Shown in pieces: positions 38,987 to 47,236 of a stretch of DNA of 64,000 nucleotides (within the stretch, counting starts at the first letter, position 1; every line of letters begins with the position of its first letter). Position numbers and translations under genes: made by a program. The notes under the pieces were generated by a model, which was given only the letters and a program-made list of their open reading frames with translations, did not search any database and had not been told where the DNA came from. The DNA is taken from positions 620,001 to 684,000 of the forward strand of contig NZ_CP108549.1 of NCBI RefSeq assembly GCF_036010325.1, in the 5' to 3' direction. This stretch comes from Streptomyces sp. NBC_01210. GTDB lineage: Bacteria; Actinomycetota; Actinomycetes; Streptomycetales; Streptomycetaceae.

Positions 38987-39454
38987 TCAGGAGATCGGCA
39001 GGACCATTTCAGGCCGGTCCCACATCACCGCGGGTGGATTCGCGCTCACCGTGCCGATCCGGTTCGCTCCCACACTGCGATAGAAGCCCTCCGCCGGCGG
39101 ATGCGAGACGATACGGACACTGGAGAGCCCGGCGCTGCGCGCTTCGCCGACCATGTGCTCGATCAGCTGCCTGCCGATTCCCAGTCCCTGTGCGGCATCG
39201 GCGACGAACATCAGGTCGAGTTCCGGCGGGGACAGTACGAGGGCGTAGAAGCCGAGCACTCTCTCGTCATTGCCGACGGCGAGGAATACCCGGTGGGTCT
39301 CGATGTAGTCGGGTCCCACCCGGTATCCGGCAATCATCGGCGCGTACGGGCCCTCGTACGCACGGGAGTTACGCACCAGCCGCGTAAGCCGCTTCGCGTC
39401 CCGGGCGGTTGCCCGCCTGATCAGTACGACCTCTCCGACTGCCCGGCTGCCCAT
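38987..39454 (-). CDS. GNAT family N-acetyltransferase
   Basis: This 155-residue protein begins VVLIRRATARDAKRLTRL and has the acetyl-CoA loop in AAQGLGIGRQLIEHMV (about residues 90-105), followed by VRIVSHPPAEGFYRSVGA. These are GNAT motifs A and B. It would transfer an acetyl group to an unidentified amine in the cytoplasm. ATG 39454 has AGGGG 8 bases upstream. Five bases separate it from the stop of the glyoxalase remnant, so the two may once have formed an operon. The substrate cannot be predicted. Confidence 0.88.
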   Translation of the reverse strand: MGSRAVGEVVLIRRATARDAKRLTRLVRNSRAYEGPYAPMIAGYRVGPDYIETHRVFLAVGNDERVLGFYALVLSPPELDLMFVADAAQGLGIGRQLIEHMVGEARSAGLSSVRIVSHPPAEGFYRSVGANRIGTVSANPPAVMWDRPEMVLPIS

Positions 39455-39459
39455 TCCGG

Positions 39460-39636
39460 TCACCCCTGGATGAACAGGCGGAAGGGGTGGCCGGCCGGGT
39501 CCAGGAGAACACACGCGTCGTCCTGCGGCTGCTCTTCGGCCGGGCTCGCGCCTGCGGCGGCCGCATGGATGTCCTGGGGCCGCACGAGGTCGCGCCGGGC
39601 CCTCAGACAGTCGCCCGGTCGGCTGTTCGTGGTCAT
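39460..39636 (-). pseudogene. VOC (glyoxalase-like) protein, C-terminal remnant
   Basis: A 58-codon frame ends QPQDDACVLLDPAGHPFRLF, the typical end of vicinal-oxygen-chelate proteins. The preceding LVRPQDIHAAAAGASPAEE fits the last helix. The first two thirds of a normal 120-130 residue protein are missing, including all metal ligands but the last region. The frame could still be translated from ATG 39636, but the product would lack a complete fold. It directly precedes the acetyltransferase gene. Confidence 0.72.
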
Positions 39637-39774
39637 GCCACCACGGTAATCGGCCGCCGTGCGTGAACCTCACCCTGCCACTGCCAGGGTTCGCGGGGCC
39701 CTGATCACCCCGCCCACCTGCAGATTCACTCATGTCCACGCAACCCCGTTGCGTACACATGCATGGACGCATAT

Positions 39775-39790
39775 ATTGCAGTCATGCAAT
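39775..39790. promoter_or_regulatory. Operator-like palindrome before SgcJ/EcaC gene
   Basis: ATTGCA-GTCA-TGCAAT is a perfect 6-bp inverted repeat within an AT-richer patch (ATATATTGCA), 33 bases before the start of the SnoaL-type gene. A further TGCATG motif lies just upstream. It could bind a MarR or TetR repressor, but none is encoded next to it. Confidence 0.5.
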
Positions 39791-39822
39791 CATCGGCGGA
39801 GCGCAACCACCTGGAGTATCTG

Positions 39823-40272
39823 ATGGACACCACCACCGGCCGGCACGCGATCTCCACCGTCATCGCCGCCCTCGTCGAGGCCTGGCGCCTGCACGACGCC
39901 GACGCCTACGGCGAGCTGTTCACCGCCGACGCGACCTACACCACCTTCCTCGGCACCCACTACCGGGGCCGCAGCGACATCACCGAAAGCCACCGCACCC
40001 TGTTCTCCGGCTTCGTCAAGGGCACCCGGCTCGCCGACGAGATCCTGGACATCCGCTTCTTCGGGCCCGACACCGCCGTGGTCACCGGCCGCGGCGACAC
40101 CTACAGGGGCAGGCAGCCGAAGAAGCTCAGCAAGGTCCAGACGTACACCATGGTCCGTGAGGCAGACGGCCAGTGGCGTATCGCCGCCTTCCACAACACC
40201 AAGTCCAAACCGCTCATGGAGAACATCTCCTTCAAGGTCGCCCCCGGGCTCGTGCCCGCTGCCCAGCAGTGA
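39823..40272 (+). CDS. SgcJ/EcaC-type SnoaL-like protein (DUF4440 fold)
   Basis: This 149-residue protein has the cone-shaped NTF2/SnoaL-like fold signature: STVIAALVEAWRLHDADAYG, LFTADATYTTFLGTHYRGR, ITESHRTLFSGFVKGT, and a strand-rich tail with YTMVREADGQWRIAAFHNTK. The SgcJ/EcaC group is linked to oxygenation or protein folding around natural products, but most members have no proven role. ATG 39823 follows GGAGTATCTG; upstream ATGs in frame lack a ribosome binding site and cross the palindrome. It is followed by the multicopper oxidase gene 159 bases away and may or may not be cotranscribed. Confidence 0.85.
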   Translation: MDTTTGRHAISTVIAALVEAWRLHDADAYGELFTADATYTTFLGTHYRGRSDITESHRTLFSGFVKGTRLADEILDIRFFGPDTAVVTGRGDTYRGRQPKKLSKVQTYTMVREADGQWRIAAFHNTKSKPLMENISFKVAPGLVPAAQQ

Positions 40273-40431
40273 GCGCCGAGCAGCAGGCGGCGCACGAGGA
40301 CGCCCCGACCGGCCTGTTGCAGACTCCTGAGCGCCATGGCGGGCGACAAGTAAGCCGCCCCGGCTCCACCGGCATGCCCATGAGCTCCACCGACCTGCAC
40401 ACCACGCTGTCCATACGGGGGAATGCTCACC

Positions 40432-42024
40432 ATGTCCACTGCACGCTTCGGTCGTCGTCGCCTGGTGCTGAGCGTGGGCGGTGCGGCACTGCTGGCCGGC
40501 GCGGGCTGGGCCACCAACTGGCTTGTGGCGTACAACAGACACGAACTCAGCAATGCCGGCACACTCGACTTCACACGCCGGCTGAAAATCCCCCCGCTCC
40601 TCGACCCGTCCCCGTCCGGCGACGGGAGCAAGCGGTACGACCTCACACTCGCCCCGGGCCGCACCGAACTCCTCCCCGGGAAGAAGACCGACACCTGGGG
40701 AGCGAACGGCAGTTACCTCGCCCCCACCTTGCGCGCTCGCCGCGGCGACAAGGTGACCATGAACGTACGCAACAACCTGCCCGAGCCCACCACCCTGCAT
40801 TGGCACGGCATGCATCTGCCCGCCTCGACGGACGGCGGCCCGCACCAGACGATCAACGCCGGCGCGACCTGGCGGCCTCAGTGGACCGTGCGGCAGCCCG
40901 CCTGCACCCTCTGGTACCACCCGCACCCGCACGGCTCCACCGGCTCGCACGTGTACCGCGGCGTCGCCGGGTTGATCATCCTCGACGACGAGGAGTCGGA
41001 CCGTAACGGCCTGCCGTCCGCGTACGGAGTCGACGACATACCTCTGGTGATCCAGGACAAGAACTTCCACGACGACGGATCACTCGACTTCAGCGAGACC
41101 AGCCTCAGCGACGACATCGCCGCCGTCGACAACATGGGCGTGCTCGGGGACACCATCCTGGTCAACGGCACCTACGATCCGTACTTCGAGGTCACCACAC
41201 GCCGCGTACGCCTCCGGCTGCTCAACGGCTCCAATGCGCGGATCTACCAGCTCGGTTTCCCCGACGACCGGAGCTTCCATCTCGTCGCCACCGACAACGG
41301 CGTACTCAAACGCCCGCAGGCGCTCACCCGGCTGCGGCTCGCCCCCGGCGAACGGGCCGAGATCGTTGTCGAGTTCAAGCCCGGTGAGGAGGCCGTGCTG
41401 CACAGCTTCAAGCCGGATCTGGGCATCGGCTTCCCCGACAGGCGCTTCGTGGGCGGGGACGACACCTTCGACATCATCGCGTTGCGCGCCGCCGCCACCC
41501 TGAAGGACTCCCCCGCGCTGCCCACGCGGATCGCCGGTGCCCCGGCGGCGATCGAGGTCACCGGCTCCGCCAAGAAGAGGAAGTTCACGTTCGTCGGTAT
41601 CCAGATCAACGGCAAGACCATGGACATGAACCGGGTCGACGAAGTGGTGGCGGCCGGAGCCACCGAGATCTGGGAGATCGAGCGCGGCGACGGCTGGTTG
41701 CACGCCTTCCACCTGCACGGCGCCACGTTCAACGTACTCGAGGTGAACGGCGGAGAACCGCCCGCCCATATGCGGGGCCCCAAGGACACCGCCTTCCTGC
41801 CGGTCACGGGCACGATCAAGCTCGCGGTCCGGTTCGACACCCTCACCGACGACAAGACGCCGTACATGTACCACTGCCATGTCCCGCGGCATGAAGACCA
41901 GGGCATGATGGGCCAGTTCCTGGTCGTCGAGCCGGGCGAGGAGGGCAACGTCAGCACCACCCTCACCGACGGCTCCGCCTCGCACCACGCGCACGGCCCC
42001 CAGGGGGAGAAGTCTCCGGGATGA
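40432..42024 (+). CDS. Multicopper oxidase, Tat-secreted
   Basis: The 530-residue product starts with a twin-arginine signal (RFGRRRLVLSVGGAALLAGA), indicating folded export. Three cupredoxin domains follow, with all four copper-binding clusters: LHWHGMHLP (type 2/3), WYHPHPHGS, HAFHLHGATF and YHCHVPRHEDQGMM (type 1 and 3). These enzymes oxidise phenols or metals and reduce O2 to water. Its three-domain size and sequence resemble the bilirubin oxidase/CotA-like and CueO-like group. ATG 40432 has GGGGGA 9 bases upstream. Its acidic and His-rich tail (HHAHGPQGEK) is not essential to the fold. The physiological substrate is unknown. Confidence 0.94.
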   Translation: MSTARFGRRRLVLSVGGAALLAGAGWATNWLVAYNRHELSNAGTLDFTRRLKIPPLLDPSPSGDGSKRYDLTLAPGRTELLPGKKTDTWGANGSYLAPTLRARRGDKVTMNVRNNLPEPTTLHWHGMHLPASTDGGPHQTINAGATWRPQWTVRQPACTLWYHPHPHGSTGSHVYRGVAGLIILDDEESDRNGLPSAYGVDDIPLVIQDKNFHDDGSLDFSETSLSDDIAAVDNMGVLGDTILVNGTYDPYFEVTTRRVRLRLLNGSNARIYQLGFPDDRSFHLVATDNGVLKRPQALTRLRLAPGERAEIVVEFKPGEEAVLHSFKPDLGIGFPDRRFVGGDDTFDIIALRAAATLKDSPALPTRIAGAPAAIEVTGSAKKRKFTFVGIQINGKTMDMNRVDEVVAAGATEIWEIERGDGWLHAFHLHGATFNVLEVNGGEPPAHMRGPKDTAFLPVTGTIKLAVRFDTLTDDKTPYMYHCHVPRHEDQGMMGQFLVVEPGEEGNVSTTLTDGSASHHAHGPQGEKSPG

Positions 42025-42224
42025 CCCACGCGGCCGTCGGTGTCAGCTGCCCCGGTGGACGGACACTGCGCAGCATCGCCTGCGACCTGGAACCCAGGAC
42101 CTCGCGTGCCGCGAGACACGCGGGCCGCGCGTGACGGGAGGGGGTCTGGCGCCGAGCGCGCGCACGCGGTGGAATGTGCGCGCGCTTCCCGCGTGATCGT
42201 CACTTCCCGGGCCCTGGAGGCACG

Positions 42225-44123
42225 ATGGCGAGACCCACTGTTGTTGTCCGTACGGTACGGAGGCTGGGCGTCACGGCCATCGCCGCCTCGTTGCTGGCGG
42301 CACTGCCCGCCCCCGTCGCGCAGGCGGACGATCCGGCGCTGAGGATCGTCGACAACCGGACGCAGCCCGTCTTCTCCCGCGCCGACGCGGTGTTACAGCA
42401 GGTGGACATCGAGACGGCGGCGGACAGCGACGGCGACGGCAGGCGCGACACCGTCCGGATGCGGATCCTGCGGCCCAAGGAGACCGATGCGGGGCTCAAG
42501 GTCGCCACGATCATCGAGGCGAGCCCGTACTGGGCGGGCGGCAACGACGTACCCAATCACGGTGTCGATCTCGACGAGGACGGGCTGCCGGTCGCCGCAG
42601 CACTGCGGCCGCACCGGAACCGGCCGGCGCTGACCGGACCCTCGGTGCCCTGGGCCGGGTACTACGACAACTACTTCCTGCCGCGCGGCTACGCGGTCGC
42701 GCAGCTCGACAGCGTCGGCACCGGCGGCTCGACCGGCTGCCCGACCTCCGGCGGACGCAACGAGACGCTCGGCGCGAAATCTGCCGTCGACTGGCTGAAC
42801 GGCCGCGCGAAGGGCTGGGACCTGAATGGACAGCCGGTCGGCGCGGCCTGGTCGACGGGCAACGCGGCGATGATGGGCATCTCGTACAACGGCACTCTGC
42901 CAACGGCCGTGGCGACCACCGGTGTTGAAGGTTTGAAGGCGATCGTGCCGATCTCCGGGATCTCCTCCTGGTACGACTACTACCGGGCCAACGGCGGCGT
43001 CGTGGCGCCGGGCGGCTACCAGGGAGAGGACACCGATGTACTCGCCAAGTACGTGTACAGCCGCGCCGACCGCGAAATCTGCAAGCCGGTCCTGGACCGG
43101 CTGACGGCGGAACAGGACCGGGTGACCGGTGACTGGAGCCCGTACTGGCAAGAGCGTGACTACCTCAAGGACATCGGGAGAATCCAAGCCGGGGTCTTCG
43201 TCGTGCACGGCCTCAACGACTGGAATGTGAAAACCAAGAACGCCGGGCAGCTGTGGGAGGCGCTGAAGAAGAACCATGTGCCACGCAAGTTGTGGCTGCA
43301 CCAAGGAGGTCACATCAACCCGATGCCGCTGCGGATCGAGGAGTGGCTGAGCCAGGTGCACCAGTGGTTCGACTACTGGCTCTACGGCCTGGACAACGGT
43401 GCGCTGGACGCACCGCCGGTCGACGTCGAGCAGGCGGACTTCAGCTGGCGCCAACAGTCCGACTGGCCGGCGCGCGGCACGCGTGATGTGCCCCTGCGGC
43501 TGAATGCGGACGGCCTGTCGCCGCTGCCGAGTTGGCCGGTGAAGCAGTCGTTGTCGGACGCGGGCCGTACGGTCGCGGCGGAGCAACTCGTCACCGATCC
43601 GGACGGGAAGAACGCGAACCGTCTCGCGTACGCCACCGGCCCACTGGCGAGGGATGTGCGGGTCAACGGGGTGCCCGAGGTGTCGGTGCGCGCCTCGCTG
43701 GACGGCACATCGCCCTATGTGACGGCGCTGCTCGTCGACTACGGCACCGACACCCGCGCTACGGCCGGGACGCTCACGGACACGTCGCAGGAGGTCTGTT
43801 ACGGCGAGGGGATCCCAGGCGACACGGGCTGCGCGTACCGGACGAAGCACCGTACCGAGACCGCCGATTTCAAGATCGTGTCGCGCGGCTGGCTGGACGC
43901 CCGCAACCGCGACTCCATCGCACGCCAGGACAAGGTGGTGGAGGGACGCGAGTACCGGCTGGAGTGGGGAATGCAGCCGCAGGACTACGTCTTCAAGAAG
44001 GGGCACCGGCTGGGCTTGGTGCTGATCTCGACGGACTACGACTACACGCTCCGCTACCCGGCCGGGACCCGGATGACGGTACGGACCGGGGTCAGCAGCG
44101 TGACCTTGCCGGTCGCGCGGTAG
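42225..44123 (+). CDS. Secreted Xaa-Pro dipeptidyl-peptidase (S15 family)
   Basis: This 632-residue secreted protein has a signal peptide ([20 protein letters not shown], cut near VAQA). The S15 catalytic domain contains [16 protein letters not shown], the nucleophilic serine in [10 protein letters not shown], the aspartate in HGLNDWNVK, and the histidine in [11 protein letters not shown]-terminal jelly-roll domain ends [20 protein letters not shown]. It would remove X-Pro dipeptides from peptides outside the cell. ATG 42225 follows GGAGG. The gene ends at a strong stem. It is not clearly part of an operon. Confidence 0.93.
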   Translation: MARPTVVVRTVRRLGVTAIAASLLAALPAPVAQADDPALRIVDNRTQPVFSRADAVLQQVDIETAADSDGDGRRDTVRMRILRPKETDAGLKVATIIEASPYWAGGNDVPNHGVDLDEDGLPVAAALRPHRNRPALTGPSVPWAGYYDNYFLPRGYAVAQLDSVGTGGSTGCPTSGGRNETLGAKSAVDWLNGRAKGWDLNGQPVGAAWSTGNAAMMGISYNGTLPTAVATTGVEGLKAIVPISGISSWYDYYRANGGVVAPGGYQGEDTDVLAKYVYSRADREICKPVLDRLTAEQDRVTGDWSPYWQERDYLKDIGRIQAGVFVVHGLNDWNVKTKNAGQLWEALKKNHVPRKLWLHQGGHINPMPLRIEEWLSQVHQWFDYWLYGLDNGALDAPPVDVEQADFSWRQQSDWPARGTRDVPLRLNADGLSPLPSWPVKQSLSDAGRTVAAEQLVTDPDGKNANRLAYATGPLARDVRVNGVPEVSVRASLDGTSPYVTALLVDYGTDTRATAGTLTDTSQEVCYGEGIPGDTGCAYRTKHRTETADFKIVSRGWLDARNRDSIARQDKVVEGREYRLEWGMQPQDYVFKKGHRLGLVLISTDYDYTLRYPAGTRMTVRTGVSSVTLPVAR

Positions 44124-44143
44124 CAGCCGCTGGGGCCTGCCTC

Positions 44144-44183
44144 GCGGCGGCGGGCCGGCGGAGAGTGCCCGGCTCGCCGCCGC
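44144..44183. terminator. Terminator after S15 peptidase gene
   Basis: A GC-rich stem of about 14 pairs with one mismatch (44144-44158 with 44168-44183) starts 20 bases after the peptidase stop. It partly overlaps the start of the recombinase remnant. Confidence 0.65.
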
Positions 44184-44523
44184 GGCCCCCGGTGTTCGTC
44201 ACCCACCGCCGCCCTGGCCGCGGCAAGGTCGTCCCGCCGCGCGATGTGTGCGCGGACACCGGGCCGGCCCGGGTGTCGTACGGGCAGGCCCGCGCGCTGC
44301 TGGACCAGCGCACCGCGTCCGCCGGGCACGGCACCGGCTGGGACCCGCACGGGTGGAGGCGCTCCGGCCTGACCCACCCCGGGGAGGCCGGAGCGAGCCT
44401 GCTGATGCTCATGGCCAAGTCGAGGCACGCAAGCCGGAAACGTGAAGCGGTACTTCAAGCCGTCACCGGAGGCCATCGCGGAGGTCACCACCCTGCCGGC
44501 ACCCGGGGCGCCCGGCGCTGAGC
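44166..44523 (+). pseudogene. Tyrosine recombinase (integrase) C-terminal remnant
   Basis: The plus strand encodes [47 protein letters not shown] and LMAKSRH, the second half of the catalytic domain of a Streptomyces tyrosine recombinase. The HxxR pair is kept. The frame is then broken: the segment with the catalytic tyrosine, [17 protein letters not shown], lies in another frame. The N-terminal and first-arginine parts are absent. It cannot be active. No attachment sites were recognised nearby. Confidence 0.82.
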
Positions 44524-44602
44524 GGTCGTTTTCGCCGTTGACGGCCGGGACGCCGCCCGCGCCTCCGAGGCGCCCCGACATGCCGGACCGCTGATGGTGG
44601 CC

Positions 44603-45835
44603 CTAGCTCTGCGGGACGTCCTTGACGAACACGATGCCGTCGCTGTCCGCCAGGTGGGCCGGGTCAAGCGGGGCGTAGCCGAACCAGGGGGATACGCGGG
44701 GCGCGGGCCGCGTGTCGCCGAGGGCGGTGGCCAGCCGCGGGGCGTCGACGACGCAGCGGTCCTCCGGAAGCGCGTACAGGAGTCCTTCGACGGTGTCCGG
44801 CGGCGGCGTGTCCACTCCCTGGTGCCGGATCGTGCCGAGGGCCGTGGCCACGAAGGCGTACTCCTCGCCGAGCTGGGCGCTCACCAGCGCACCGGCGCTC
44901 CACCACTCCAGCGGCATCCCGCCCATCCGCATCGAGCTCTTGGCCCGTTGGAGATGGGCGTTCTGGGCGTGGACCAGTGCCGGGCCCCGTTCGGCGACGG
45001 CGAGAAGGTTGTGGGCCATCATCTGGTCCCGGACGCACACCAGCCGGGTCATGCGGGCCGGTGAGGTGTCGGCCATCCAGTGGTGGTAGCGCAGCAGGCC
45101 GGTCGCGGTGCGCCCGTACAGGCGCGCCCGGTCCCAGTCGTCCCGCAAGGTCGTCACGAGCAGGTGCGGCGTCTGCTGGTCGAGCAGGGCCACCAGATCG
45201 TCGGCGAGCAGCCGCAGTTGGCCGACCTCGGCCGACTGCCCCGTGGACTGGGACGGGTCCATCATCGCGGCGGGATTGGTCCACCGGTCGTCGGTGCCGA
45301 GCAGGCGGTCCAGTGTGTCCGCGGTGCAGGGGAGCAGGTCCGCGTCCACCCGGGCCGCGAGGTAGCCGTGTAGTGCGGTGAGGGCCTGCCGGGGGCTCGC
45401 GGCGTGGGTGATCTCCAGCGGGCCGTCGAAACCGGCGAAGCGGAGCCGCTCGGACGCGGGCCGGCCGTCGTTGTCGGCACGGACGTTGTCGGCACGGACG
45501 TTGTAGGCGCGCATCCAGCGCACGAGCTCGCGGTTGGCCGCGAAGGTGCCCCAGCCGTGGCTGATTCCCTGCTCCATGACTTCGTCGAGGGTGCCCGTGC
45601 CCGAGGTGACGTAGTCGTCGACGACCAGGCCCATCATGCAGTCGCTCTCGATCGCGATCGTCCGGTAGCCCTCCTGCTCGACAAGCTGCCGGAAGAGCTC
45701 GTTGCGCAGGTCGAGCAGAGCGTCCTCGCCGTGGGTGGGCTCGCCCAGGGCGAGCAGCCGCGGCCGGGCCGGAAGAAGGTTCATGACGGCGGCGGCCTCG
45801 ACGGTATGGGCGGTGTCCTTGATGTCAGTAGCCAT
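44603..45835 (-). CDS. Erythromycin esterase family protein
   Basis: This 410-residue protein has the erythromycin-esterase (EreA/EreB-like) fold. It opens with LALGEPTHGEDALLDLRNEL, then YRTIAIESDC, MEQGISHGWGTFAANRELV, FAGFDGPLEI and later MTRLVCVRDQMMAHNLL, plus NAHLQRAKSSMRMGGMP. The conserved His/Glu residues of the active site are visible. Characterised members open the lactone ring of macrolides, but many family members have other substrates, so resistance is not assured. The gene is divergent from a TioE-type MerR regulator and shares an 18-base operator that touches its start. A 15-base tandem duplication at 45471-45500 gives a repeated NVRAD. Confidence 0.92.
   Translation of the reverse strand: MATDIKDTAHTVEAAAVMNLLPARPRLLALGEPTHGEDALLDLRNELFRQLVEQEGYRTIAIESDCMMGLVVDDYVTSGTGTLDEVMEQGISHGWGTFAANRELVRWMRAYNVRADNVRADNDGRPASERLRFAGFDGPLEITHAASPRQALTALHGYLAARVDADLLPCTADTLDRLLGTDDRWTNPAAMMDPSQSTGQSAEVGQLRLLADDLVALLDQQTPHLLVTTLRDDWDRARLYGRTATGLLRYHHWMADTSPARMTRLVCVRDQMMAHNLLAVAERGPALVHAQNAHLQRAKSSMRMGGMPLEWWSAGALVSAQLGEEYAFVATALGTIRHQGVDTPPPDTVEGLLYALPEDRCVVDAPRLATALGDTRPAPRVSPWFGYAPLDPAHLADSDGIVFVKDVPQS
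45471..45500. repeat. Perfect 15-base tandem duplication inside esterase gene
   Basis: TTGTCGGCACGGACG occurs twice back to back. The frame is kept and the protein gains an extra five residues (NVRADNVRAD) in a surface loop after the conserved RELVRWMRAY. It looks like recent replication slippage. Confidence 0.85.
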
Positions 45836-45838
45836 GCC

Positions 45839-45856
45839 TTCAACGGTATCGTTGAA
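45839..45856. promoter_or_regulatory. Shared operator of esterase and TioE-type regulator
   Basis: TTCAACG-GTAT-CGTTGAA is a perfect 7-bp inverted repeat. It lies 3 bases upstream of the esterase start and 37 bases before the regulator start, so one bound regulator could control both genes. A partial repeat GGTTGAA follows at 45862. Confidence 0.75.
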
Positions 45857-45893
45857 CCTTCGGTTGAAACTTTCCCGCGATATCCTCAGTACC

Positions 45894-46622
45894 GTGGGAC
45901 GAAACCTTCAAGACGGCGGGCAGCTCAGGCCGATCGACCTGGCGCGCGGGCACGGTCTGTCCACGCAGGCCATCAGGAACTACGAGGAGGCCGGTATCCT
46001 TCCGGCCGCCGGTCGCACACCCCACGGTTACCGCACCTATACCCCGCTGCACGCGAGGGCACTGGGCGCGTTTCTCGCCCTGGTGCCCGGCCACAGCCAC
46101 CGGACGGCGACGTCGATCATGCGGGCCGTGAACCAGGGCGCGGTCGATGAGGCGTTCCGCCTCATCGACGAGAGCCACGTCCAGCTACTCGACGACCGGC
46201 GGACACTCCAGGCCGTGGAGAACGCCCTCCGCGACCTGGCGCCCACCACGGCGTCCGAACCCGACGTGTCCGGGCCCGGTGGCACGTTCATCGGGCCGCT
46301 GGCAGGGAGGCTCGGAATCCGTCCCGCGACGCTGCGCAAATGGGAGCGCGCCGGGCTGGTGCGCCCGCGCCGCGACCCGCTGACCGGGTACCGCGTCTAC
46401 GACGAGGCCGATGTACGGGACGCCCGGCTGGCCCACCAGCTCAGGCGGGGCGGCTACTTGCTGGAGCAGATCGCCCCGCTGATCGCCCAGGTGCGGGCGG
46501 CCGGCGGGCTGGAGCCGCTGGAGGCCGCACTGTACGACTGGCGCGGCCGGCTGTCCGCCCGCGGGCGCGCGATGCTGACCGGGGCCGCCGAGCTGGAGGC
46601 GTACCTCCGCGAGCGCGGTTGA
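45894..46622 (+). CDS. MerR family regulator of TioE type, two HTH domains
   Basis: This 242-residue protein has two MerR-type DNA-binding regions: residues about 12-60 (RPIDLARGHGLSTQAIRNYE, AAGRTPHGYRTYT) and about 128-190 (IGPLAGRLGIRPATLRKWER, RRDPLTGYRVYDEADVRDAR), joined by a helical linker. A C-terminal helix region, LAHQLRRGGYLLEQIAPLI, follows. This double-domain layout is known for the TioE family. GTG 45894 is used with a very short leader after TATCCT. The gene is divergent from the esterase gene, and the operator lies between them, so it probably controls both, perhaps in response to a macrolide-like ligand. The ligand is inferred. Confidence 0.88.
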   Translation: MGRNLQDGGQLRPIDLARGHGLSTQAIRNYEEAGILPAAGRTPHGYRTYTPLHARALGAFLALVPGHSHRTATSIMRAVNQGAVDEAFRLIDESHVQLLDDRRTLQAVENALRDLAPTTASEPDVSGPGGTFIGPLAGRLGIRPATLRKWERAGLVRPRRDPLTGYRVYDEADVRDARLAHQLRRGGYLLEQIAPLIAQVRAAGGLEPLEAALYDWRGRLSARGRAMLTGAAELEAYLRERG

Positions 46623-46779
46623 GGCTTCGGCCGCCGGCCGAAGAGAACCAGGGTCACCAGCGGTTCCGTCTCGGCTGACCCGTCCGCCGATGCCGGCCTG
46701 GTCCTGGGCTGAGCCTTACTCCTCATCGACCGCAGCCGGATCACGCACGGGCCGCAGGCCACCGGGCCAGTTGCCCCCT

Positions 46780-46841
46780 GCTCGTACCCGTGCTCGTGCT
46801 CGTGCTCGTGCCCGTGCTCGTGCTCGTGCTCGTGCTCGTGG
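46780..46841. repeat. Hexanucleotide (GTGCTC)n microsatellite
   Basis: About ten near-perfect copies of GTGCTC, with two variants (GTACCC and GTGCCC), lie in the non-coding gap just past the AhpD-like remnant stop. A short minus-strand frame through it would encode (Ser-Thr)n, which looks like a by-product. Such repeats are prone to length change by slippage. Confidence 0.85.
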
Positions 46842-46844
46842 CGT

Positions 46845-47192
46845 TCAGTGGAACTGCCCGGGTGCGTAGTTGCCGGCCGGCTGCTGGGTGATGACGTTCA
46901 GCCGGTTCACCGTGTTCATGAACGAGACCAGGACCACCAGGGCGGTGAGCTGCTCCTCGTCGTAGTGCTTGGCGGCATACGCCCACACCTCGTCAGTGAC
47001 CCCGCCGGCCGCATCCGCGATCCGGGTCCCCTGCTCCGCCAGCTCCAGCGCGGCGCGCTCGGCCTCGGTGAAGACCGTGGCCTCCCGCCACGCCACCACC
47101 AGGTTCAGCCGCACCGCGGTCTCACCGGCGGCGGCGGCCTCCTGGGTGTGGATGTCCGCCGGCGCGCGTCGGCCGACGAAGTACTCCGGCAC
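46845..47192 (-). pseudogene. AhpD/carboxymuconolactone decarboxylase-like remnant
   Basis: The 115-codon frame contains DIHTQEAAAAGETAVRLNLV, WREATVFTEAERAALELAEQ and DEQLTALVVLVSFMNTVNRL-like segments, typical of the C-terminal two thirds of AhpD-family proteins. The N-terminal helices and the redox CxxC motif, normally just before DxHT, are gone; here the spot reads VGRRAPADIHT. Without the cysteines it cannot act as a peroxidase. It may still be expressed from ATG 47192, but looks like a 5'-truncated gene. Confidence 0.75.
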
Positions 47193-47236
47193 CGGGGGGA
47201 GTTGACGACTCCCAGCAGTCGCTGCTGAGCCGGCAC

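Noticed and set aside
44166..44523. Boundary of an integrated mobile element
   Set aside because: Only the tail of a recombinase is left. There is no tRNA gene, direct repeat attachment site or other phage or conjugative gene nearby, so it is treated as a relic.
44603..45835. Naming the esterase gene ereA or calling it a resistance gene
   Set aside because: The fold is clear, but many family members in soil actinomycetes have no macrolide activity. A resistance call needs enzymatic evidence.
46741..46986. Minus-strand frame encoding a run of Ser-Thr dipeptides
   Set aside because: The run comes from the GTGCTC microsatellite. The frame overlaps the AhpD-like remnant and has no other protein-like features.
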